Positions 44,005-56,370 of a stretch of DNA of 64,000 nucleotides are shown here, piece after piece. The DNA is from Carex sylvatica (lineage: Eukaryota > Streptophyta > Magnoliopsida > Poales > Cyperaceae). The notes below the pieces were generated by a model. It saw nothing but the letters and a program-made list of their open reading frames with translations. It was not told the DNA's origin and searched no databases. Each line of letters begins with the position of its first letter. The stretch's first letter is position 1. The DNA is taken from positions 1 through 64,000 of the forward strand of contig CAXKVR010000031.1 of the NCBI GenBank assembly GCA_964058845.1, read 5' to 3'. The translations under genes and the position numbers were made by a program.

Positions 44005-46350
44005 AGGGTGTTTATCGAGTCCGATTTAATCGGTTTTCAATCGAATTGAGAAAGTTCGGTTTAAATGGTCAAATGGATCGGTTTGGTTAATGTTGCACCA
44101 AAAATATATAGTACAAAGTTTCAGTACAACAAGCTGTACCTTTTAATCTTAAATACACTTTCAATTCAAATTGCAAGTGCACAATCCTACCGCGTAGTAT
44201 ATTATTGGATATCGATCCTCAGAGAATAAGTTTAGATACTAGGTTTAGACTTTATTAATTAATTGCAGAAAATAATAAAAAGAAGTAAGTGCAATAAAAT
44301 GGAATAAGTGGGGGTTTGTTTAAGTAGTCCTAAGTTGGGTTCAATATCCGAGAAGAATTGTAAACAATAAATGTAAATAAAATAAAGAAAGTAAAGATTG
44401 GTTTGTTTTTAAGTTAATGAGATCTAGGGGTATTCGGTCTACAATCTCTTGTTAATTCTATCTATTTAGTATTTGTTTAAATTTATGTATGATTTGATGA
44501 TGTTTCTAACCTAATATGTCATTAAGGGTCACTTTCGTGAATTAATAACGTGCCTAAGCAATTCGGACTTCACAGTTACGTTCTTCATCCTAGCTGTCTA
44601 GACCATAAGCTCTTGTTAGTCTCTCATCTCCTCAAATATTGGTACTTCACAGTTACGTCCTTCATACCAATATCCGATTCAATTTGAGATGTCATAATAA
44701 GGGTATGACTTCACAGTTACGTCCTTCACTAAGTCTCTAACCCTAATTTCTATATTTTCGGTTTGATTTCGCAGTTGGTTAGACCTTAATCAAAACCTAA
44801 GGTATTTGTGTTCATAATTGGTACTATCCTCTCGTCTTAACTACTTTGGTTCTTTCGAATTCAAAGCGGAACTACATCGATTTTAAGTACTAATTATGTA
44901 ATTAACACAAATTATAAATCTTAGAAATTAGCATCAAATCTCATAAAATAATCATAATAAAAATAAATAACCAAATAAGATACAATTAAACAAGTTCATG
45001 CATTGACCTAAACCCCTAGAAAGAGATCTACTCTCTCTTGGAGAGATCCATTACAAAAGTTGGCAAAAATAAGAAGAAATGAGCTAAAGAAATAGTTACA
45101 CCCTTTATTGAATCAAGAACCTCAATCTTGTCGAAATCTTGCTTGGACCTTCTTCTCTTTCCTTAAAAAGATTCAGGGACTTCTAGAATGGCTGCAAATT
45201 TATCGTTATATTTTATAGAAATTGGCATGCACCAAGGGGTGAGAGAGAGAGAGAGAGAGAGTTGTAAGATGAGAGATGTGAGATGTGAGATGTGAGATGT
45301 CATTTCAATGAAAAATGAGCCCCCCTTATATAGCAAAAGACTATGCCCAATTTAGAGGCTAGAATATGGGGTTAGTGGATGCTATCGTTTTCTTGTTTCT
45401 CTGGACTGATGTGTCCAAATTTAGCTATCAAAAAGCATCCATGGCTCGCTAAAAATAGAAACCATGTTGAAAACGTGTAATTCTGACTATCTGTGGGTCC
45501 AGTGCGTCCGCACTGATGATGAGTGCGAGTAGTTGACCCGCACTGGTTCAACTTTCCATATTTAACTTAGAGAAAAAATCCTGCGAAATTCTCTGAGTGC
45601 ATCCACACTGGACTCGGTTTTTTCTGTGCGACCAGAGTGCGGCTGCATCGATATTCGTGCGTTCGCACGAATTTTGATGAATAGCATATTATATATTTTT
45701 TAAATTGGCGCGCATCTAGAAATCCATCTAAGTACTCAGTGCAGCCGTATCGAAAACTGTGCATCCGCACTGGACATTTTTCTTCGTTTTTCTTCATTTT
45801 TATTCATCTCTTGCAAATTAAAACCAAATAAATACAGTAACTTGATTCTAGGTGTATTCTATTATCTTCATATTCAAAATACAAGATATTTTGTATTATT
45901 TCATGATGAAAACTAGATTGAATGTATATATAATTTATGCTTATCAGTTAATTTTTTGAAAATGATTTAATAGTTCAGTTCGATTCAGTTTAGAAATTTT
46001 ACAACCAACTAGATGTATTGATCGAAATTTTTAAATTCATCCTCCGTCCAAATCAAACATTAAAAAAAATTAAAACATTATGACATAATTTATATTGTTT
46101 GGTTCAGTTTAAAACCGGTTAAATTGAACCAAACAAAAATTTAAAATTCATCTTTAAAAAAATAAAAAAATAAATAACAGCAAATATATTTATTTTTATA
46201 TGATTAATATTATATTCCGGTTCAACCGCGAAATTTACTTATATTTGTTCGTTCAGTTTGATTCAATTCTTATTCTATTTTAGTTCGATTAAGTTTGATA
46301 TTTGGAAACCGAACAAAAATTTATTTTGTCAATTATAATTTAATTTGAAC
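44005..46350. repeat. Decayed hAT-like ends around a non-coding retroelement-like insert
   Basis: TAGGGTGTTTATCGAGTCC at the left and AACCGAACAAAA / GTTCAGTTCGATTCAGTTT phrases on the right suggest the two halves of one hAT-like element. About 44100-45850 lies between them and resembles the non-coding bodies of plant retroelements (ATCCTACCGCGTAGTATATT, CGATCCTCAGAGAATAAG). ACTTCACAGTTACGTCCTTC, or a form one base off, occurs three times (44567, 44644, 44708). No LTR pair or coding frame is visible, so the class is uncertain. Confidence 0.35.
45239..45301. repeat. (GA)n and GAGATGT minisatellite
   Basis: A (GA)n run of about 23 bp is followed by four imperfect units of GAGATGT. Confidence 0.9.
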
Positions 46351-46457
46351 CGATGAACAATCTAAAGCCAATTATGCTCCACAGACTTCCGAATCATGTA
46401 AAGTGCAAAACATCAAAGTCGCAGCTTTTGTCGTCTATTTTTCCAACGCACTTAAAT

Positions 46458-46638
46458 TAGGGGTGTTCAAACGGTCGGTTCCATTCAGTTCAAATCTAAA
46501 TAAAATGATCAAGTAAAAAAAAATAGTTTTCAAAAATAAAATCGAATCGAACCGATTAAATCTATTAACTGATTAAGAACCGAACTGAACAAAACAAAGT
46601 AAATTTCAATTTATTTGGTTCAAACCGAAGTAAACCTA
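46458..46638. repeat. hAT-like fragment with AACCGA units
   Basis: Starts TAGGGGTGTTCAAACGGTCGG and ends TTCAAACCGAAGTAAACCTA, imperfect inverted ends related to 54560-54917. No target duplication found. Confidence 0.45.
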
Positions 46639-46779
46639 TTAGTACTATTATTAACGAAAAGAAAACATGCCAAATGTAAGAAAACAGTGGACTGATGGTA
46701 GCAGAGAACAGCTAGGGAATATGATGGGGAGTGGGGACCTCTTTGGGGAGAATAAATATAAGTCAATTATTAAGGTTCA

Positions 46780-47380
46780 AGGAATCAAGCAATCAAGCAA
46801 TCAAACAACAAACAGGAAGGTGAGTTGCTTTTGGAAAAGTAAATGTAAGATATTGGGCATCCCAATATCTTCCTAAACATTTTAAATCTTAATATAAGAA
46901 GAAGAAGAAAAGAAAAAAAAAGATAATCAAAACTTGCATTGCATCCTTTAGTCGAGGAAATGCAATGGAGAATGTCCCATCTCCATCCCTTATTAATTTT
47001 ATACACGCAGCTAACTCTAATTAACAAAACAATGTGCACTACAAACCGCCCTCCCTGTTGTGAACCTTGCCCTTCATAAGTAGAGAAGAACCCCCAAACT
47101 GTCACCTTATTAGCAATGTCACTCAGTTGAAGGAGATAGAGAGAACGAGAGCAAGCACAAAAAGAGTTGATAATAATTTGCCATGGGAGGTTCATCCAAC
47201 CCAGCTCTTTACCCAACCCTAAGCAGAACAATTATTAATCAAATTCCTTCATAATCATGAAAAATTACCTCATTTCCAATAGGGTTGTGACTGATCCCCA
47301 AACTCAGCTAGGGGATTAATTTTGCAACCCTTTTCTTTTTACCCCCTATTGATTTTTTTTTTTTCCTTTACTTTTCTACA
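46780..47380 (-). other. Probable 3' UTR of the CBS/DUF21 gene
   Basis: Sequence immediately after the stop codon at 47381 has composition closer to transcribed DNA than to the AT-rich spacer. A 148-codon minus-strand frame here (47231-46785) shows no domain and is best read as chance within the untranslated region. Confidence 0.45.
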
Positions 47381-48928
47381 TTATTGATTAGTCTCATCAT
47401 TATTTAAAGAGGCAGGTCTTTCAGGGGTGACTACTAGAAGCTGCTCGGGAGAGGTAGAGAGGGCATCATCATCTGATTCATATTCAAGAGAAGAAGTGAT
47501 TTCATCTCCATCGTCTCCTTGGGTTTGTTTCTTGCGCTTGATCACCTTGGCTTTGAGCCGCTTCATTCCTTTGTTATTCTTAGCCACAGCACTGTCACTG
47601 CTTATCGGTTTGAAAAGCACCTTGCCCACCTTTCTCTCATTAGCTTCTATGATCTGAATTTAATTTGATTCATTGTAAGACAAAGAGAGAGTCAAATGCT
47701 AAGCACTAAAGTTGGAGAAAGAACATTTTCAGGTGAATCAGGCTTTGATTAAGTTGTCAAGTTGAACTTTGAGGCAGTCTAATATTCAGATTAAGAATGG
47801 GTTACTCTTCTAGTCAGGACACTTCAAGTTGTTACATAGTTCATGCCAGAGTTCCTGGATTTACTTGTAAGCTATACTACCAACTTCTCAGAAGAAAAAA
47901 ATTCACACACTAAAACTGGGTAATAGACAATTCACACAATATCACAAATAAACAGATACAGTGTGCATATGTGCACTCATGTGTCTGTGTGAGAGGAAAA
48001 GAGGGAAGACAGGAAGAAACCTCAATTTCGAAAGTCTGGTGTTTCTCATGATTATTGTGGTTGTCATCAGGGTTGTGGTTATTGTCAGCCTTTTCTTGGT
48101 AGCCATTCTCTTCTTCATTGTTGGCCTTCTCTAATATCACCACTGTTTTACCTCCTTCCTCCGGTATGTACCCAAATATCTCACATACAAACCCTGACAC
48201 CGTCTCGTATTGATGTCCCTATTCACCATTTTTATTCAAAATGAATAGTATACCAAAACAATGATAGTATTTCAATCATCAGACAATCTGACATGTACAC
48301 TGCAAAACCTCATAAATAATTCACTAATGATAAGGATAGATTAGGTGTATCTTAATTAATAAAATCTAACATGGTTATACCTTTGGGTAACAGATAAATC
48401 TTCAACGCATTATTGGTTATTGCATAGGGAAAAGGAAAATTAACCTCAGGAATTTTGACATTGAGGTCATCAGAAAGCTGATCAATTGATGTATTTGCAT
48501 CCACGTCAAATGTACCATCTTCTCTCATCACTATATATCCTGTTTTCTTCTGTATTTCTTCCTACATATTTAAAATGAGTCATCAACAGGACAACAGAAA
48601 ATGGGATCCAAAATTGATCAATAACATATAATTTTCTTAACCAACTTTGGAGTCATTTTCATCGAAAATTTCCCCAACAATTTCTTCAACAACATCTTCT
48701 AGTGTCACAATCTGAAAAAATCACGCAAAATTAATAGAAGGATCCCACTTCATTTGAGAAAAAAAAGTTAATGTAACGAAGTATAATAAGAAAAAAGACC
48801 GAAGATAACATACACCAACAGTGCCACCATATTCATTGAGAACGACAGCCATGTGTACCTGCCTTATGCGGAACTCCCTCAGCAAATCCCATACAGACAT
48901 TGAATCTGCATCACCCAATTTTATGAGG

Positions 48929-48968
<40 letters not shown>

Positions 48969-49545
48969 TAGTGAAGGACGGAACAGTGTGGCTGAAATTC
49001 TGCAATTCTGGTATAAGGCGTTTAATGGGCACAAACCTCCTACCGGATCCGGATTAGATATTAATGGGTTTGCCAAAGGTCTGTTTAGGGGTCTGCTAAG
49101 GAAACATGATGAAGTGCTGTTTTATTCTAGTTTTTCTTATAATCTGATTTCACTTTTAGCTTTGAAATTTCCTTGAGGTGTTTAGGTTTGCAGTCTTTTT
49201 TAAATAAGACAGCACCAATTGCTGTTGTTGGGGTGAACAGTGGGTACTGATCGCTGGTACCAGAGTGTGAGTCTCTGGTATGGTACCAATGCCTTGTTTG
49301 TAGTTGTTTTGATAATGGGAATTTCTCTGGTAGGTTTACTGGCAAGCAGTATAGCATGAAGTGTTTGTTGTAATTGTACTCAATTTTTTACTTAATATAC
49401 TTTGGCAGCTTCTGCCAAATTTGAGAGAGAGAGAGAGGATGGGGATGGTAGCACAGTTGGCTAGGAAAAAATGGCCTAGGACTGTGGCTACCCAAAGGTC
49501 GAGAGTTCGAGCCCCGCAGCCTCTGAGAAGATTTCAAAAAGAAAC

Positions 49546-49577
<32 letters not shown>

Positions 49578-52125
49578 AGAATTGATACCTTACCTGGAAC
49601 AAAGTAGGTAGGCTTATGAGCCATTTCCTTCACAGTAATGTCCTTCAACTTCTCAACCTTCAAAAAAAGGAGTATGGTTTAACAAATAAGAGAAAACAAA
49701 ATTCTGGAAATAGAGAGTGAGAAATAAAACCTGTTCAACATGTTCAAGCATGTCCATTGCATAAGCAACGCCAACAATGTTATCAATTCGCTCCTCAAAC
49801 ACAGGAACTCTAGATTACAGGAAAAAAAAAACGATAAAATTTGGATAATCTGTACTAGTAACTACCATTATAATCCAAGTAGTGACTAAAAATTAGTTAC
49901 CTAGAGTACTGATGTATCTCCCACAAATTTTTAAAATCGATGAGAGTTGCACCGCCATCTATGGCCACAACATCAACCAAAGGTGTCATTACTTCTCTCA
50001 CATGTGTATCTTTTATCGTTAGCACATTCTCTATCATATCCTATTTTTAACAAACAACAACTGTTATGGTCTTCATCAACATTGTTTGGCCGACAAGTTG
50101 AGCCTAAAGTAAGAAGTCTGATTTGTTTATGCTCAGACCTAAACCCATTACTTATTTACTTTGAATGTAATTTTAAGTTCAGAAAAAAAAAAAAAAAAAA
50201 AAAAAATTCCTAAGAGGATAAACTTCATCAATAAAAATTCAATAGAATATATGTCCACAGTGTAGATTAAAACCATGCTGATCATGGAGTTTCGGTAAAC
50301 AATAAACAAAAAAAGTGATTTAATGCTCCGCTCAGGATAATAGTAAGAACACAGACTAAATAAATCGATATAATCACAAAAATGGAGTTCTAAATAGCGG
50401 CGCTATAGCGTTGTTGGACCTTAAAAGCTATAGCGCTATCAGCCGTTTTTGGCGCTATGGCATGCTATAGCAGAGTTATAGCATTTTTTTAGTCTTTCTG
50501 CGATGACGTGATAATCACTATTTAGAACCTTGCAAAAATATAAAATAGCATTAACAAAATGAGTACTTGTTCTTCTTCTTCTATAGCTCCACTTAGTTCG
50601 GCTCCACGAAGCATTAACTTTAGTTCATCCTCAGTAACATATGGTTCACTACATGTAAAGACAAGTACCAAGAGAAACAAAACTACATAAAAACAACAAA
50701 CAAAATATCTGGCGTGATTGTATTGAGTCTAGCAATTTTTGCTCTTAGGAAACCTAAAAACCAGGAAGATTTTTACTCTTAAAATTCATAAATGGTGGAA
50801 TAGTTTTAATTTGAAACCTGATATTGGCAAAAGTTGGAATAGAAAATTCAAATCATGTTCAGGGCACTACAAAAGGTGGAGTGATAATATTTGTGGGGTA
50901 TATAAAAAGGAAAAAATAAAGATCTTTATAGTTTAGAATGTTTAAGAGTAAATTACGGAATTATCTGATGTTGATAGATAAAGTTGGTCAAATAATAAGG
51001 ATAATATTGGTGACATATATTTGAAAGTAAAAATAAATGGAAACAAAGATATCTTATTCATTGGTTGAACCTTGAAAGATGGGTGTGCATAAGCATTCTT
51101 CCATAGGGTTGCTAGTAATAAGATATGTATATACATGATTTCTAAGTTTGATTTGATGGTAATATTTAGTCTAATATGAGGATTTTATTTCTAATATTTT
51201 AAGCTATTATAAATACACACTTGATGCTGAGGTTGAGAGATTTGCCCAGGAATAAGGTTTGTAGGGCTGCTTATTGAAGGTGGGAAATCGTGTGATGGTT
51301 CTTTTCTTTAAATTCTTTTAGGTCTCTTATATTAGACTTTGTTCTTCCTTTTTGAAATAAAACAGGTACCTAATGAAGGTACCATTTTTCAAAAAGCAAA
51401 ATGTCTAAAACACATGCCATGGCATTAGCAAGGAATCCAAGCACCGACTTTTTTGAGTATTTTTCAAAAGTTTCACAATGATTATCTACAGTTACTTTGG
51501 TTTGAACTTGATTTGCTTATGTTTCAATCAAACCTCATTTAAAACTTGGTGAAAAAAAAAATGTCAAAGAGGTTGGGAATGAATGGCGATACCTTGCACC
51601 TTTCAGGCCTAACATCTTGAGCATTCCCATGGAGAGAAAAGTTGCAACCCTCCCCACTGGGTACAATATAAGTGAAAGCCATGCAACCGGCCTAACCTAA
51701 TTGCAAAACCCCAAATGATAAATAAAAATCCTATTAGAATGAACGAAAAGTAACGAATGTGCCATCTTTGTCTGACAAACTTATCTCACCTTACAACAAC
51801 TCTGGCCACCTCTGTGGCATTGTGGACAGCTAAGCTTTTTGGGGTAATTTCAGTTAGGAGTAACACTAATACCTGAAATGACATAGATTTCTGTTAGAGT
51901 GGAATCAATGTTTTTGTCCTAGTTTTTTTTCCTCTTCTATATTTGGGATCTTTTGGTGTTTAGTTGCATATTGCAAATCTATCTTTTGGTGTTTAGTGGG
52001 GGTTTAATTATTAAATTCTTCTCAAACATAATAGTTTGATCAACACCATGCTCACCAGGTGATGTACTGAGCAGCATACCAACAGTAGGTTTTCTTTTTC
52101 TTTTTGTGTGTGTGTTTGTGGGGGA

Positions 52126-52157
<32 letters not shown>

Positions 52158-53853
52158 CATAACATGGAAGTTTTAAATCTTCATAGTTCATTGAGAACTC
52201 AGCAAGAGCTTAGTTCAAGCAAGTTAGAACAAGCAAAAAGACATTAAGCAATTCATTTTACAATATTTTTCAGGGAACGGGAGGAGAAGGCATACAGTCA
52301 TGACACCAGTTGATGCACTAACCCCTGCCTCACCAAAAATAGCTGTGGCTGCTTCTGTGACAAGAGCTGTAGCACCGATGTTAACCACCCTGATTACAAA
52401 TCAAAAATAAATGCCTACAATGAGGTTGTTATATTGGATAAAAAAAAGCAATGCAGTAGTAGGTCTTGTACATTACTGGTTACTTCTAGCACCAATGCAA
52501 TTACCATACTAAAATAAACCAAATATAAATAGTTGTCAAAGCTGAAATGGTAAATTCTTATTGCACGCTAGTGGGGTCAGGCCTGGCAAAGAACATACAA
52601 CAAGTTATTGCTTTTACTATCTTAATGCAATAATAACAAGAAAATACAAAGGTACGAGGTTATGAATTGTCATGCAAGGAAAATAATGTCCAATTTTGAT
52701 TCAAAATCAAACAGGTCCATCACAAATAATGGTGCCATAACAACCAAAACGGCAGAAACATTTCTTTGTAAGAAATGGATTCTGGAAGCCTGTTGGAGCT
52801 TAAATTAGAACAAGTGTTGTTATAACAATGGTTATTGTGAAATACTTGTTTATATTCTTGGTGGTATTAAACTGAAAGAAAAAAAAAATGTTACGTAGTG
52901 CCAATGAGAATGGTGGTCAGGAAGCGAGTGACATCACCACGAAGCATTCTGAAAACCCCGTTCTCTGGCTCTTTCTCTGCCAATTCACGCACCTGATTTT
53001 AAGAGACAGAAATAGAACAAGGTAACTAAAACAGTGTTCACTAAGCAATGAAATTTATAGCTCTAACCTATATATAAAGAAGATGAACCTTGGAAAAGGT
53101 CAATCTCAAAGGAAATTTGAGCATTACTATGACATATCCTATCGATTTTGAGTAAAACTGTTTAATTTGGCAAGACTAGCTCAGTATTTTATTGCATAAG
53201 AGTCCCTTTATAATATCGTACCAATTACTGCATAAAAAATATTATTTCCCTTTTACTTTAACCTCATATTTTACTGTATGCATGTACTTTAAGTGTTCCC
53301 TTCTTTCTGGTACTGTGAGCTTGGTAATTTATTGACAGTGTAGAAGCCAAACCTTCCAAGGCCAGAGAGTGGTAATGGCAGTCTCAGCCATGGAAAAGAA
53401 AGCAGAGAGGCTGAGAAGAGCTGCCAGAATTAAACCCTGCTCTCTTAAAAGCTGTACAATCTGCTGAATTTTTGGCCACCACATGGCCAGGGTCGACCGA
53501 CCTGAGCTGAGGACAGCATTTTCAGCTGCAATTCCTCTCTGACACCTCGCCACAGCTATTCCACACACAGCAGCAATAACCAGCAGCCGACCTAATCCTC
53601 TCTTAACATTGTCGAATTGCAGTTGGGCGGGTTCAGATCCGGAACTGGGAGAGGCGAGAACAGAAGGGATGACGGACCGGAGGAGGAGGTTGGAATGGGG
53701 GTGGAGATGGTGGTGACGATGTCGAGGGGGGTAGGCAAGGAGAGGGAAATGGAGAGTGCGGAGAGAAAAGGAATGGAGAGGTCTGCAAGAAGGTTGGTGG
53801 AGAGGGAAAGAAGGGATGGGAGGAGGATGGAGTGAAAAAGGGAACGGAGACAT
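47381..53853 (-). CDS. Plastid CNNM/DUF21 + CBS-pair + CorC_HlyC membrane protein
   Basis: Fourteen exons: 53853-53353, 52992-52895, 52389-52296, 51872-51790, 51691-51593, 50648-50567, 50040-49901, 49809-49731, 49657-49594, 48905-48814, 48711-48646, 48561-48445, 48218-48021, 47653-47381. They sum to 1986 nt, 661 aa, and every junction keeps frame. Order: a transit-peptide-like N-terminus (Ser/Pro/His-rich), then a DUF21 membrane domain (LSAFFSMAETAITTLWPWK, FLTTILIGTTVVNIGATALV, LLLTEITPKSLAVHNATEVA), a CBS pair (VREVMTPLVDVVAID, YSRVPVFEERIDNIVGVAYA, VHMAVVLNEYGGTVGIVTLE), and a CorC_HlyC domain (KIPEGHQYETVSGFVCEIFG) with an Asn/Glu-rich tail. It matches my memory of Arabidopsis At3g13070, also about 661 aa. 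The family relates to CorC/CNNM magnesium transporters; substrate here is inferred only. Introns hold a SINE, a hAT MITE and a G28 run. The in-frame Met at 54159 lies in a MITE, so the start at 53853 is preferred. Confidence 0.93.
48931..48966. repeat. (GA)n microsatellite in CBS gene intron 9
   Basis: About 30 bp of GAGAGA. Related GA runs occur at about 49423-49437 and 49546-49580 in the same intron, on both sides of the SINE-like sequence. Confidence 0.95.
48967..49422. other. Unassigned insert in CBS gene intron 9
   Basis: About 450 bp of mixed-composition sequence between two GA tracts. It contains a small hairpin (CTGGTACCAGAG ... CTCTGGTATGGTACC) but no frame with coding character. 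The GA tracts at both sides suggest it arrived through, or was followed by, GA expansion. Confidence 0.35.
49438..49545 (+). mobile_element. tRNA-derived SINE-like sequence
   Basis: GGGGATGGTAGCACAGTTGG begins a tRNA-like head with an A box (TAGCACAGTTGGCTAGG) and, about 40 bp on, a B box (GAGTTCGAGCC within GGTCGAGAGTTCGAGCCCC). The spacing suits an RNA polymerase III promoter. It does not fold into a normal tRNA (the anticodon arm region is AAAAAATGGCCTAGGACTG). Flanked by GA runs, antisense to the host gene, in intron 9. Confidence 0.7.
50385..50532. mobile_element. Short hAT-type MITE, TTCTAAATAGCG family (intron 6)
   Basis: Ends GAGTTCTAAATAGCGG and CACTATTTAGAACCTTG are inverted; flanks CAAAAATG and CAAAAATA match 7 of 8. 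The interior is built of GCTATAGCG units. Relative of 36234-36990. It lies in intron 6 of the CBS/DUF21 gene. Confidence 0.8.
52127..52154. repeat. 28-nt uninterrupted G homopolymer
   Basis: A run of 28 G on the plus strand (C on the sense strand of the host gene), preceded by GTGTGTGTGTTTGTGGGGGAA. It lies in intron 3 of the CBS/DUF21 gene. Read length may be inexact because such runs are hard to sequence. Confidence 0.85.
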
Positions 53854-54012
53854 CGGCGCTTGAGAGGAATGGAGGAGGTTATGATTCCATCCGGTGACAC
53901 GCCACGCCGGTTTCACTTGGTGGTGGTGAATGGTGATGGGGCTTGGGAAGGAATGCTGAGAGCCTGAGAGGGCGAATCCTTCCTTTGTTTCTCGCACCTC
54001 GCAAGTTGCAAG

Positions 54013-54191
54013 GAGTTCGTATCCCCTCAGGTTACCTGACTCAGTAGAATTGAATCGGACGCTCATAAAATATATTAGCACGCATCTTAAAGCAAAAATA
54101 ATCCTGCCCATCTGTCTTCCCGAATCCCGATCGGATAAAAGTAAATCTGAACCGTCCATTTTAATTGTGTTGAGTCAGGTACGCAAGGAAC
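54013..54191. mobile_element. MITE, CAGGTACC family, perfect 9-bp TSD, beside a gene start
   Basis: Ends GAGTTCGTATCCCCTCAGG and GTCAGGTACGCAAGGAAC. Exact 9-bp duplication AGTTGCAAG (54004-54012 and 54192-54200). It begins about 160 bp upstream of the CBS/DUF21 start codon, in the likely leader or core promoter. Confidence 0.9.
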
Positions 54192-54559
54192 AGTTGCAAG
54201 TATTTATACCCAATCCACCTTGCATTTTGCTGTTATTAGATTTTGCTCTCTCACTTGCAAATTTTTGGGAAATTTTCGTGTACAACCCTCAAAAATATCG
54301 AAATTACGTATACCTGCTATAGAATTCATAATATCATATTTACCCTTCCAAATTTCAAGAACTCACAGATTATCCAACTTATTGACTTTTTTATTAAAAT
54401 TAATTTTAAATTTATAAACTGCTAATTCTACCATTTATAAAAAAAATTATAGTTGGTAAAAAAAATATGTACCTTATCTAAGAAAAATATCTAGTCTTCT
54501 AATTGGTCGGTTGTGAGATCAAATGGTTCATGTTCTTACTTGTAACATACAAACAAGTG

Positions 54560-54917
54560 TAGGGGTGTTCATCGGTTCGGCCCAAACCGAATTAAAATAG
54601 GCAAATCAAAGTTTTATTTGATTTTCAAAAATCAAACTGAACTGAACTGAACCGAAATAGAATAAGAATGGAACCGAAATAATCATTTTTGTTACTTTTT
54701 TTAATTTATTTAAAGATGAATTTATATTTTTTTTTGGTTCAGTTTAACCGGTTTAAACCAAACCAAGCAATATCATTAATTTGTAGTTTTAAAAAAAATA
54801 AATGCTTGGTTTGGATGCGGGATGGGTTTCAAAATTTCGGTCGGTTTGGTTGAATTGATTTTAAAATTTCTAAACAAAACTGAACTGAACTATCAACGGG
54901 ACCTGATAAACACCCTA
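54560..54917. repeat. hAT-like element with AACCGA units
   Basis: Starts TAGGGGTGTTCATCGG and ends CCTGATAAACACCCTA, imperfect inverted ends. Flanks AACAAGTG and TAGAAGTG match 6 of 8. The interior alternates AACTGAACCGAA and GGTTTAAACCAAACC. It resembles 46458-46638 and the outer halves at 44005-46350. Confidence 0.6.
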
Positions 54918-56186
54918 TAGAAGTGTATGCCTAAATGTCATTGTGTATGTGTCATAATTAGATAAATAAACAATTTGTCTAAAAGACTATTCACTTTTCT
55001 AATACAAACTACACATTTTTATTTTTTTTAATAAAGGGTAAAATGGGCATTTTATAAATTTAAAATGAGTTTTCATAAAAAGGTCAATAATTTGAATAAA
55101 TTTGTGAGTTTCTGAAATTTAAAAGAAGAAATATAATATTATGAATTTAAAAAGAGAAAATAAGTATTTGAGATTTTTGAGGAGTATACACGAAATTTCT
55201 CCCAATTTTTTTATTCGGCCGTTTCTCTTTTCTTCTCCAACTATGTTGTTAGGTAGGAGGATAAAAAATAACTTGTTATCTCGTATAATCAAATTTGATA
55301 AATAAAAAAAAAGGTATGAAGATAATTTTTATCTCACGTGAGTTATTTAAGCCCTCTATTCAAGTATATCTATGAATATATTATAGAAAATACAGAAGAA
55401 ATGAAGAATAAAGAGAGACTCTAGTATCATTTGATTATATTTGATAGATGGATATAATAAAAGTATAACATATAATATTTATCTCATTTAAATTATTCTT
55501 CATTCAAAAATAAATATACAAATAATTATAATTATTAGCATGATTTAATATTTGATTGTACAATTGCAGAATGTTAGGGTATAATTTAGAGTTCATAAAT
55601 ATTTGATCCTTTTATAGACTATGCCAATTTTGATTAAATAAAATCACATAACAATCCTATGCAAAGATTCCTGCAACAGTCAATTTATTTATTTATTTTT
55701 ATTTATGGGTCACTTCGAGTTTCAAATAGAAATACTCCTCCCAGTATTATATTATTTTAGTAAGAAACTCTTGCTTCAAATTTAGTGCAATTTGAAAATG
55801 AATTTGTCAGAAAAAAAATGACAGTTTAAATTTGTCGGTATTTGATCATTGACCAACTGGAATCCAAAATTTGATATATTGTATCAAGTTATTTTGCATA
55901 CATCTCCTCTGATTATATCTTTATACAAACTAGATAATACAAATCCTATTTTACTTGAGTGATGGAACAATTAATTATGCACCAGCACTTCATTTTTTTT
56001 TTTTTTTTTTTTTTTTCTCTGCAGCGTCAAGTTACCTCTGCAACTAACAACTTCCGGAAATTTGCAATAAAATTCATAAGCCAACAGTACAGCACTTTAG
56101 CCTTGCACAATTTAGACCATGGTTTTCTGGCATCACAGGAATCAGCATTAATCTGTGTAATTCAATTTTTGCAATGGTGATACAAT
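54918..56186. other. Gene-free AT-rich DNA
   Basis: AT-rich spacer, with a 22-nt T run near 55995. A patch at 56020-56160 has mixed composition but no supported gene. Confidence 0.45.
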
Positions 56187-56370
56187 TAGGGGTGTAAACA
56201 TATTCGAATTATCCGCTCCGAATCCGATCCATATCTGCATGGGATTCAAATTTGGATAAACGGATTCGGATCAGGATATTTTCTCAATTTCTAGAACAGA
56301 ACCAAATACGGATTCGGATATATTATTTGACCTGGAAAGAAAGTGGATATCTGAGTGTATCTGGAGATAT
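56187..56370. repeat. hAT-like fragment with CGGATTCGGAT units
   Basis: Starts TAGGGGTGTAAACATATTCG and contains GAATTATCCGCTCCGAATCC and AACGGATTCGGATCAGG, related to 5270-5472. The right end is not resolved. Confidence 0.4.

Noticed and set aside
46785..47231. 148-codon minus-strand open frame as a gene
   Set aside because: It lies directly downstream of the CBS/DUF21 stop codon and has no domain or coding composition; most likely 3' UTR.
49438..49520. A functional tRNA gene
   Set aside because: A and B boxes are present, but the arms between them do not pair as a cloverleaf and the head runs on into a non-tRNA body, so a SINE is the better reading.
54013..54159. Upstream Met of the CBS/DUF21 frame as the true start
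   Set aside because: Codons from 54159 to 54013 come from an inserted MITE with a perfect 9-bp duplication; the Met at 53853 begins a normal transit-peptide-like sequence.
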